Positions 1 through 4,651 of a stretch of 5,908 nucleotides of DNA are shown piece by piece. The notes below the pieces were generated by a model. It saw only the letters and a list, made by a program, of their open reading frames with translations. It made no database searches and had not been told where the DNA came from. The stretch covers positions 1 to 5,908 of the forward strand of contig CAAGEQ010000028.1 in NCBI GenBank assembly GCA_900768915.1. The letters are read 5' to 3'. Both the position numbers and the translations under genes were made by a program. Position 1 is the stretch's first letter, and each line of letters starts with the position of its first letter. Source of the stretch: Candidatus Gastranaerophilales bacterium (GTDB lineage: Bacteria > Cyanobacteriota > Vampirovibrionia > Gastranaerophilales > Gastranaerophilaceae).

Positions 1-119
1 AGTTTCTGCTTGGTTGCCGACGTTAAACGTGCCTACAGGTCTTGGATGCTCCAAGCCCTTTCGCACTCTGTCGGCAATCCGCTTTTTGCAACGTTTCTTT
101 GCGGTCAAAGAAATGTTGC
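1..119. repeat. Left copy of 119-bp perfect terminal inverted repeat
   Basis: Every base from 1 to 119 matches the reverse complement of 5790-5908; the first mismatch is at 120 (A against G). Weaker similarity continues for about 15 more bases (roughly 121-137), so the biological unit is longer than the perfect block. The repeat is visibly richer in GC than the interior. It is highly structured: GGTTGCCGAC (12-21) can pair with GTCGGCAA-T-CC (70-80, one bulged T), CTTGGA (41-46) pairs with TCCAAG (50-55) around a 3-base loop, and 89-118 forms a long hairpin. No transposase or other coding capacity is present. It is probably one member of a dispersed intergenic repeat family (inference), not the end of a transposon. 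Confidence 0.95.
89..118. repeat. Long hairpin within the left terminal repeat
   Basis: CAACG (89-93) followed by TTTCTTTG (94-101) pairs with CAAAGAAA (106-113) and TGTTG (114-118) around a CGGT loop (102-105). That gives 13 base pairs including one G-T wobble. The same structure appears in the right copy at 5791-5820, and a decayed version lies at 5711-5749. The hairpin is symmetric enough to form from either strand. It lacks a long T tract on this side, so it is not a clear terminator. Confidence 0.8.
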
Positions 120-125
120 AAAATA

Positions 126-141
126 ATTTAACAGGTTAAAT
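126..141. promoter_or_regulatory. Perfect palindrome ATTTAAC-AG-GTTAAAT
   Basis: Two perfect 7-base inverted arms are separated by two bases. The palindrome sits immediately upstream of, and shares its last base with, the TGCTATAAT extended -10 motif. Its position could suit an operator for a dimeric regulator. A/T-rich palindromes arise easily by chance at this base composition, and part of this sequence belongs to the degenerate extension of the terminal repeat. Confidence 0.35.
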
Positions 142-149
142 GCTATAAT
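141..149 (+). promoter_or_regulatory. Candidate extended -10 promoter (TGCTATAAT)
   Basis: TG-C-TATAAT is an exact match to the bacterial extended -10 motif (TGn plus TATAAT). No good -35 box lies 16-19 bases upstream, which extended -10 promoters can tolerate. The start of transcription would be near 156. It is the best promoter candidate upstream of hydG, although it is about 250 bases from the start codon. It lies just inside the left repeat, so transcription would lead away from the repeat into hydG. Confidence 0.45.
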
Positions 150-160
150 TTGAACAGTTA

Positions 161-175
161 CGTACAATTTGTACG
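161..175. promoter_or_regulatory. Perfect 15-bp palindrome CGTACAATTTGTACG, possible operator
   Basis: CGTACAA and TTGTACG are perfect 7-base arms around a single central T. The dyad lies 5-20 bases downstream of the transcription start predicted from the -10 motif at 141-149, a classic position for a repressor site. The arms contain G and C, so chance is less likely than for an all-A/T palindrome. The binding protein is unknown; nothing in the sequence links it to the RHH protein encoded at 1976. Confidence 0.4.
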
Positions 176-183
176 ATATACTG

Positions 184-214
184 CTCAAGATGACAAAAAT
201 GGCGTCATATTGAG
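184..214. repeat. Imperfect 31-base hairpin, likely remnant of a dispersed intergenic palindrome
   Basis: CTCAA-G-ATGAC (184-194) pairs with GTCAT-A-TTGAG (204-214) around a 9-base loop, with ten base pairs and one G/A mismatch. The right arm and what follows (GTCATATTGAG, then GCCGAAATATCT at 221-232) resemble the common bacterial intergenic repeat of the type GTCATTCTGAGCGAAG...GAAGAATCT. That comparison is from memory. The left arm beyond the hairpin is not preserved, so this would be a decayed copy. Confidence 0.5.
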
Positions 215-384
215 AATTTAGCCGAAATATCTATATTTATTTATGAACAAATAATTCAAAAAAATAAAAATAACAACTAAACAAGTCAAATTTATCTATT
301 ATCAGGCGAAGCCTAAAACAAAATTAATCTACAATTATATCAAAACTACTTTACTTTTTAATGTAATCGTTCTAGCATGGTTAA

Positions 385-394
385 AAAGAGGAGA
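385..394 (+). promoter_or_regulatory. hydG ribosome-binding site that fixes the start
   Basis: AAAGAGGAGA precedes the ATG at 398, with GAGGAG ending 4 bases before the codon. It lies downstream of the alternative ATG at 377 and so argues against that start. Confidence 0.85.
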
Positions 395-397
395 ATT

Positions 398-1816
398 ATG
401 TACAACCCAAAATCGCATGAAGCAGAAGAATTTATATCAAATGATGAAATTTTATCAACATTAGAATACGCAAAAGCAAACAAATCAAATATTAAACTTA
501 TTGATTCTATATTAGAAAAAGCCGGCAAAATGAGAGGATTAACTCACAGAGAAGCAGCCGTTTTGCTTGAATGCGATATTCCAGAAAAAAACGAAGCAAT
601 CTATAAACTTGCAAATGATATAAAAATGGCATATTACGGAAACAGAATCGTAACATTTGCACCATTATATCTTTCAAACTATTGTGTGAATGGTTGTGTA
701 TATTGCCCATACCACTTTAAAAATAAACATATCAAACGTATTAAAATGAGCCAAGAAGAGATTAAAAGAGAAGTTATAGCACTTCAAGACTTAGGACATA
801 AAAGATTGGCACTAGAAACAGGTGAAGACCCTGTGAATAACCCTATTGAATACATCTTAGACTCAATAAAAACAATTTATAGTATCAAGCACAAAAACGG
901 TGCTATCAGACGTGTAAATGTCAATATTGCTGCAACAACTATAGAAAATTACAAAAAGTTACACGATGCAGGAATTGGTACATATATATTATTCCAAGAA
1001 ACATATAACAAAGAAAGTTATGAACAACTTCACCCAACAGGACCAAAACATAATTATAAATACCACACAGAAGCAATGGATAGAGCAATGCAAGGTGGTA
1101 TTGATGATGTTGGCTTAGGAGTGTTGTTCGGTTTAGAAAATTATCAATATGAATTTACTGGCATATTGATGCACGCAGAACATTTAGAAGCAACATTCGG
1201 TGTTGGTCCTCATACAATTTCTGTTCCACGTATCAGACCTGCTGATGATATTGATCCTAACTCATTTATTAATGCCATTGATGATGAAACCTTTGCCAAA
1301 ATAATTGCTTGCATCAGAATTGCAGTACCTTATACTGGTATGATTGTTTCTACTAGAGAATCAAAAGAATGTAGAAAACGTGTTTTAGAACTTGGTGTAT
1401 CACAAATTAGTGGTGGTTCTAAAACCAGTGTTGGAGGATATTCTAATCCATCAGAAGAAGATGAAGAATCAGCACAATTTGATGTAACAGATAGACGTTC
1501 ACTCGATGAAGTTATGGAATGGTTAATGGAATTGGGATATGTTCCTAGTTTCTGTACAGCATGTTATAGAGCAGGACGTGTGGGTGCAGATTTTATGAAA
1601 ATCTGCAAAAAACAACAAATCCATAATTTCTGCCACCCAAATGCACTTCTAACATTAAAAGAATATTTGGAAGATTATGCTTCACCTACAACAAAAGCAA
1701 CTGGTGAAAAACTAATCAAAAAGGAATTATCTTTAATTGAAAATGATGCAATAAGAAACCAAACTGAAGAATATTTACAAAAAATTGAAAACGGTAAACG
1801 TGATTTCAGATTTTAA
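398..1816 (+). CDS. hydG: [FeFe]-hydrogenase maturase HydG (radical SAM tyrosine lyase)
   Basis: HydG cleaves tyrosine to p-cresol, carbon monoxide and cyanide and delivers an Fe(CO)2(CN) unit for the H-cluster of [FeFe]-hydrogenase; it acts in the cytosol. The radical SAM cysteines form CX3CX2C at residues 96, 100 and 103 (CVNGCVYC). The HydG-specific C-terminal cluster motif CX2CX22C is complete at residues 386, 389 and 412 (CTAC...FC). This second motif separates HydG from ThiH. I chose the ATG at 398, giving 472 residues: a Shine-Dalgarno GAGGAG (388-393) lies 4 bases before it, the protein then begins MYNPKS as clostridial HydG does, and the cysteine numbers agree with published HydG numbering. 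The in-frame ATG at 377 would add seven residues (MVKKRRI) and lacks a good site. The protein is full length and intact. No hydE, hydF or hydA lies in the window. No clear terminator follows, so read-through into the RHH gene is possible. Confidence 0.97.
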   Translation: MYNPKSHEAEEFISNDEILSTLEYAKANKSNIKLIDSILEKAGKMRGLTHREAAVLLECDIPEKNEAIYKLANDIKMAYYGNRIVTFAPLYLSNYCVNGCVYCPYHFKNKHIKRIKMSQEEIKREVIALQDLGHKRLALETGEDPVNNPIEYILDSIKTIYSIKHKNGAIRRVNVNIAATTIENYKKLHDAGIGTYILFQETYNKESYEQLHPTGPKHNYKYHTEAMDRAMQGGIDDVGLGVLFGLENYQYEFTGILMHAEHLEATFGVGPHTISVPRIRPADDIDPNSFINAIDDETFAKIIACIRIAVPYTGMIVSTRESKECRKRVLELGVSQISGGSKTSVGGYSNPSEEDEESAQFDVTDRRSLDEVMEWLMELGYVPSFCTACYRAGRVGADFMKICKKQQIHNFCHPNALLTLKEYLEDYASPTTKATGEKLIKKELSLIENDAIRNQTEEYLQKIENGKRDFRF

Positions 1817-1938
1817 TATAGACCTGCAAAACCCTGTAATAATCAATATCTAATCTAAATTACGAATATTTTGTAACACAATATTAAGCGAAATATTTCT
1901 AAAAAGGCAATTTTTTATATACTCTTGTTTTAATATAT

Positions 1939-1957
1939 ATATACAAAGCATATACAA
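1939..1957 (+). promoter_or_regulatory. Tandem ATATACAA half-sites upstream of the RHH gene
   Basis: ATATACAA occurs at 1939-1946 and again at 1950-1957, 11 bases apart start to start, which is about one helical turn. The pair lies 19 bases before the RHH start codon, next to A/T-rich sequence that could hold the -10 element. RHH repressors often bind repeated half-sites in their own promoters, so autoregulation is a reasonable inference. The surrounding TATATATA run makes a chance repeat possible. Confidence 0.35.
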
Positions 1958-1975
1958 GAATATAAGGAGAAATGA

Positions 1976-2164
1976 ATGGCAAGAGTACTTATTTCAATGC
2001 CTGAACGATTTCTTGATGAAATAGATAACGTTGCAGCAGGCGAAAACAGATCAAGATCAGAATTAATAAGAGAAGCATTACGAACGTATATGCATAAAAA
2101 TAGAGTCAGAAACGTTGCACTAGCAAATGAAAACGCAGAGAAATTAGCGGCGTTATTGGATTAA
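1976..2164 (+). CDS. Ribbon-helix-helix (CopG/Arc-type) DNA-binding protein
   Basis: This 62-residue protein has the layout of an RHH transcriptional regulator. A short beta strand (residues 3-8, RVLISM) would enter the DNA major groove as part of a dimeric sheet. Helix A follows at about 10-23 (ERFLDEIDNVAAGE), then the turn with NRSRSE (24-29) and helix B at about 28-41 (SELIREALRTYM). The R-S-RSE-I-R-AL-Y pattern is typical of CopG/NikR-type N-terminal domains. The remaining 20 residues form a short, probably helical tail, much shorter than the NikR metal-binding domain. The start is set by AAGGAGA (1964-1970), 5 bases before the ATG; an ATG at 1972 is in another frame. Many such proteins are antitoxins, but no toxin gene lies next to it: upstream is hydG, and downstream is a strong terminator. 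Its target is unknown; self-regulation through 1939-1957 is possible. Confidence 0.85.
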   Translation: MARVLISMPERFLDEIDNVAAGENRSRSELIREALRTYMHKNRVRNVALANENAEKLAALLD

Positions 2165-2236
2165 GAGACTAAGGAATTTACAGGAAAAACAACCGACAGA
2201 GCAAGGAAAAACTATAAGGAAAAGAATTAGGATTAT

Positions 2237-2265
2237 AAAAAACTGACTCATAAGAGTCAGTTTTT
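2237..2265 (+). terminator. Strong intrinsic terminator after the RHH gene
   Basis: CTGACTC (2243-2249) pairs with GAGTCAG (2254-2260) around an ATAA loop. It is preceded by six A and followed by five T, extending the stem to 12 pairs. It closes the RHH transcription unit after a purine-rich 70-base trailer with no open frame. The A tract also makes it usable from the minus strand. Confidence 0.9.
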
Positions 2266-2304
2266 ATTATCTATATGGAGAAATAAAAAAGTAACAAAAC
2301 ATAA

Positions 2305-2310
2305 TACAAT
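2305..2310 (+). promoter_or_regulatory. Candidate -10 box (TACAAT) directly before the SGNH-like gene
   Basis: TACAAT matches the -10 consensus at five of six positions and ends 8 bases before the ATG at 2319. Transcription would start at or next to the start codon. No convincing -35 box is seen at the usual spacing. No Shine-Dalgarno sequence lies between this box and the ATG, which fits a leaderless message. Confidence is limited because such hexamers are frequent in A/T-rich DNA. Confidence 0.35.
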
Positions 2311-2318
2311 ATATTATT

Positions 2319-2939
2319 ATGAAAAATATATTATGTTTTGGTGACGAAAATGTTTATGGATATAACCCTCATAATGGCGGTCGACTATCACAAGATAGCC
2401 GTTGGTGTGGAATATTACAACATAATTTCAAGAATACATACAATATTATAGAAGAAGGTTGTAATGCTAGAACCATTTTATTTAAAAATTTTAACAATTT
2501 AAAAACTTGTGGTATCGATTATTTACAATATTGCTTATATCAATATACTGATATTGATTTAACAATATTATTTTTAGGATTAAATGATTTTCAAAATGGA
2601 TACAATGCAAAAGTCAATGAAGTAATTGATGGGATACGAGTTCTAATTGAACTAATACAATCAAAACAACCAAAATCAAAAATATTAATAATTTCACCAG
2701 TAAATATTACTAATAGAATTTGTGTTGGTAAATTTTGTTACCTATTTGGGAAAGAAACAATTAAAAAATCTAAAAATTTTAATATTAAACTTAAAAAACT
2801 TACAAACGAACAACATATAAACCTTCTAGATACAAACAAATTCTTAAAACCATCAAATGATGGATTACATATTGGAATTTTAGAACATAAACAACTAGCG
2901 ATAAAATTAACGAATTTATTACCTCAAATAATAAATTAA
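2319..2939 (+). CDS. SGNH/GDSL hydrolase-family protein with the nucleophile Ser replaced by Glu
   Basis: This 206-residue protein matches the arylesterase-like SGNH hydrolase family along its whole length. In order: block I at residues 6-12 (CFGDENV, where active members have GDSN), the GGR...RW segment at 20-29, block II around Gly47 (IIEEGCNART, family IIEEGLNGRT), block III at 87-90 (GLND, family GTND) with the oxyanion Gly87 and Asn89, ISP at 125-127, and block V at 181-184 (DGLH) with the Asp and His of the catalytic triad. The expected nucleophile Ser is Glu10, encoded by GAA, which is at least two base changes from any Ser codon. The residue after block II's N is also changed (Gly to Ala50). 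The frame is otherwise uninterrupted and of normal length, so I read it as a probable pseudoenzyme or altered active site and not a decaying gene. No signal peptide is seen. No Shine-Dalgarno precedes the ATG. The codons are strongly A/T-biased. Confidence 0.85.
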   Translation: MKNILCFGDENVYGYNPHNGGRLSQDSRWCGILQHNFKNTYNIIEEGCNARTILFKNFNNLKTCGIDYLQYCLYQYTDIDLTILFLGLNDFQNGYNAKVNEVIDGIRVLIELIQSKQPKSKILIISPVNITNRICVGKFCYLFGKETIKKSKNFNIKLKKLTNEQHINLLDTNKFLKPSNDGLHIGILEHKQLAIKLTNLLPQIIN

Positions 2940-3089
2940 GTTTTGTAACAAATAACTTTGTTTGTGAAATTAGGCGGAGTATATATTCTTTATATACATG
3001 TAAGATGTAAAAATAAAACGATAACGTTAAGTACAAAAAAGATTACCGTTTAAATTAAAGAGAGAAAACCCTTCCTAAATCAAAATTTT

Positions 3090-3116
3090 ACTCCTCAAAA
3101 AGAGGAGTTTTTTTTT
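3090..3116 (+). terminator. Intrinsic terminator between converging genes
   Basis: ACTCCTC (3090-3096) pairs with GAGGAGT (3102-3108) around AAAAA, and T runs through 3116 on the plus strand. It lies 150 bases after the SGNH-like gene and only 10 bases beyond the stop codon of the minus-strand gene. The plus-strand T tract is strong. On the minus strand the hairpin is followed by the weaker TAAAATTTT, so it may serve both genes. The intervening 2940-3089 contains no supported gene. Confidence 0.85.
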
Positions 3117-3125
3117 ACACAAATT

Positions 3126-3770
3126 TTAGTCAACTTCTCTCAGTACAACAAGTGTTTCTTGAAGTTCTTGCAAAAGATATTGAAGTTCTTTATTGATATT
3201 ATCAGGAGCATAAATAGCACCAGCAGCCTGATATGCAAGATATTTACTATACTCAGCACCTTCTTTTCTTAGTTCAGCAACTGATTTTGCATGCATTGCA
3301 AGGGCCATTAATTTTGTATATGAAATATAATAACTTTCAGGTTTTCCATCATATTTTTTTCTAATAGAACCAACTGAGAAGTCGAAAGTTGTCGCTTTTG
3401 CAACAAACATTTGTACATTTTCTTCATTTTCAATACTATCAATCAATGCTTCTACTTGTGGAATTAAACGATTAATATCATTCACATAATGAGAAGTTTT
3501 ATCTTTTTTTAGGATAATATCCACAAAAGCAGGGTTATCTATTGGGACCGGTTTCAATTTATCCGGATCATCAAAACCCTCTTCTGCTTCAAAGACAGGA
3601 GTACCTTTAACAGGTTTGTTTGGTTGAAATTTATCTAAAATATTAGGTAATGTACCCGTATAGCCTTTTTGTTCTAGGACATTTTGACCTGTTGTATCTG
3701 TTGTTTGTTTTGCAGATACACTCATTACTGTACACATTATAATAAAAAATACTACCAAATACTTTTTCAT
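3126..3770 (-). CDS. Exported protein of unknown function
   Basis: I do not recognise a named domain in this 214-residue protein. It begins with a clear Sec signal peptide: KK at residues 2-3, a hydrophobic core at 4-16, and a signal peptidase I site V-S-A before Lys21. There is no lipobox cysteine at the cleavage site; Cys13 lies inside the hydrophobic core. Residues 21-75 are rich in T, Q, P, G and acidic residues and look disordered. Residues 80-214 are probably mostly helical, with stretches such as 97-115 and 194-212 (leucine/glutamate-rich) suited to helix packing. There are no further membrane segments, so the mature protein should be free in the periplasm or cell envelope. I recall similar proteins from Gastranaerophilales metagenomes (memory, not a search). 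The start is fixed by the signal peptide. No Shine-Dalgarno is present; a perfect TATAAT lies 7 bases upstream. It diverges from the membrane-protein gene at 3906. Confidence 0.75.
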   Translation of the reverse strand: MKKYLVVFFIIMCTVMSVSAKQTTDTTGQNVLEQKGYTGTLPNILDKFQPNKPVKGTPVFEAEEGFDDPDKLKPVPIDNPAFVDIILKKDKTSHYVNDINRLIPQVEALIDSIENEENVQMFVAKATTFDFSVGSIRKKYDGKPESYYISYTKLMALAMHAKSVAELRKEGAEYSKYLAYQAAGAIYAPDNINKELQYLLQELQETLVVLREVD

Positions 3771-3777
3771 ACTTACT

Positions 3778-3808
3778 ATTATACTGATAATTTTTAGAAA
3801 AGCATCAA
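3778..3808 (-). promoter_or_regulatory. Promoter of the exported-protein gene, possibly leaderless
   Basis: Read on the minus strand, a perfect TATAAT (3783-3778) ends 7 bases before the ATG at 3770. A TTGATG -35-like box (3808-3803) lies 19 bases further upstream. The predicted first transcribed base is at or within a base or two of the ATG. No purine-rich ribosome-binding site lies in the short gap. Confidence 0.55.
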
Positions 3809-3879
3809 TTATTAAGTCGGCTTTTTATATAACTAGCAAATTATTTTTTTAGATTTTTTTTATTAAAAAGTATTTGTAG

Positions 3880-3896
3880 TAGAATATTAACTAAGA
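3880..3896 (+). promoter_or_regulatory. Weak -10 box and ribosome-binding site before the 3906 gene
   Basis: TAGAAT (3880-3885) is a five-of-six match to the -10 consensus, and AAGAG (3893-3897 region) could act as a weak Shine-Dalgarno about 9 bases before the ATG at 3906. No clear -35 box is seen in the poly-T stretch upstream. Unlike the three SD-less genes here, this gene would have a short leader. Confidence 0.3.
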
Positions 3897-3905
3897 GTTA
3901 AAAAA

Positions 3906-4604
3906 ATGATTGAAAAAATAACAACATATAATAATCAACAACAATACAGTTCCCCTAGCAAAAATTATAAGAAGGAACGATTTGTTAAGAAATATAATCA
4001 AATAAAATGCTACAGAAACCATTCCAATTCAGAACCGGACAAACATACAAAAATGGGTTCAGCGCTTGGTTCTACCATTGGTGTATTAGCACCATTGGCG
4101 GGTTTAATGGCTATACAAAAACAAAAAAATCCGCTAAATATTAAATATGGTTTAGGTGAAATGGTGGCACTTTCATTGGGTGGTATAATTTGTGGTATAA
4201 CTGGTGGTTCTTTAAAATCGACGAAACAAGAACGAACAAAAAAATCAAAAGAAGGTGTTTTTCAATTTTTAAATATGGCAATGCCTGCCGGTTGTGTCGC
4301 TGGAGCAATAAAAATTTGTGAAAAAGTCGAAAAATTAAATAATATTCCGGCAAAAATTGCAGGAACATTAATTGGCTTGGCTACAGGAATTTCTTCTGGA
4401 GTAAAACTATCAAACAAAATTGTTGATCCAAAAGATAAAGAACCTGATAGAAAATTAACAATAAAAGATTCTGTTGCGAATTTAGATGATGCAGTCGGAA
4501 TATTAGTATTGGCAGATGTTAAAGCAGCCAAAAAGATTAAAATAGAACGAGCATTACCACTTATTTATACATACTGTGGTTATCGTGCTGGCAACTGTAA
4601 CTAA
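3906..4604 (+). CDS. Multi-pass membrane protein of unknown function, with a conserved-looking DPKDKEPDRKL motif
   Basis: This 232-residue protein begins with a polar, basic region (1-49) that has no signal peptide. It then has four glycine/alanine-rich hydrophobic segments at about 51-70, 84-103, 118-138 and 150-169. A charged loop at 170-188 follows, carrying K-I-V-D-P-K-D-K-E-P-D-R-K-L. After it comes an amphipathic stretch at 190-206 (NLDDAVGILVLADV) and a C-terminal part ending YTYCGYRAGNCN. The small-residue-rich helices with GxxxG-like spacing resemble membrane proteins that pack tightly or oligomerise. I recall paralogous proteins with the same DPKDKEPDRKL-type motif in Gastranaerophilales but know of no assigned function. 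There is no enzyme or transporter signature. It lies 47 bases upstream of the permease on the same strand with no terminator between, so co-transcription is possible, although the permease has its own promoter. Confidence 0.75.
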   Translation: MIEKITTYNNQQQYSSPSKNYKKERFVKKYNQIKCYRNHSNSEPDKHTKMGSALGSTIGVLAPLAGLMAIQKQKNPLNIKYGLGEMVALSLGGIICGITGGSLKSTKQERTKKSKEGVFQFLNMAMPAGCVAGAIKICEKVEKLNNIPAKIAGTLIGLATGISSGVKLSNKIVDPKDKEPDRKLTIKDSVANLDDAVGILVLADVKAAKKIKIERALPLIYTYCGYRAGNCN

Positions 4605-4615
4605 ACGATAACGCA

Positions 4616-4645
4616 TTGATAAAATTGTTCAATATGTGTTATGAT
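4616..4645 (+). promoter_or_regulatory. Near-consensus promoter overlapping the 5' end of the permease open frame
   Basis: TTGATA (4616-4621) and TATGAT (4640-4645) each match consensus at five of six positions, with an 18-base spacer and an upstream TGT that makes an extended -10 (TGTTATGAT). Transcription would start near 4652, which is the chosen ATG of the permease. The TTG that opens the long frame is therefore better read as part of the -35 box than as a start codon. Confidence 0.65.
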
Positions 4646-4651
4646 TGCATT

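Larger units (their letters stand above)
120..397 (+). other. Gene-free AT-rich region upstream of hydG
   Basis: No open frame with a plausible start and ribosome-binding site is visible here. The region holds a candidate extended -10 promoter (141-149), two perfect short palindromes (126-141 and 161-175), a 31-base imperfect hairpin (184-214) and a small AGGC-GAA-GCCT hairpin (304-314). From about 240 to 375 it is almost featureless A/T sequence. If transcription starts near 156, hydG has an untranslated leader of about 240 bases; this is inference. Confidence 0.6.

Noticed and set aside
377..397. ATG at 377 as the hydG start
   Set aside because: The strong Shine-Dalgarno lies downstream of it and in front of ATG 398, and the family's N-terminus and cysteine numbering match the 398 start.
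398..1816. ThiH (thiamine tyrosine lyase) as an alternative identity
   Set aside because: The C-terminal CX2CX22C cluster motif is present and complete, which is characteristic of HydG and absent from ThiH.
1976..2164. The RHH protein as the antitoxin of a toxin-antitoxin pair
   Set aside because: No toxin-like frame lies within range on either side; a strong terminator follows and no short open frame with a start codon exists before it.
2165..2236. The purine-rich stretch with repeated AAGGAAAA as a small gene or regulatory RNA
   Set aside because: It has no ATG start, no hairpin before the terminator and only a loose repetition of a common A/G-rich string.
2979..2997. Hairpin GTATATA-TTCTT-TATATAC after the SGNH-like gene
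   Set aside because: Six of its seven pairs are A-T, it has no T tract and no relation to neighbouring genes; a much better terminator lies at 3090-3116.
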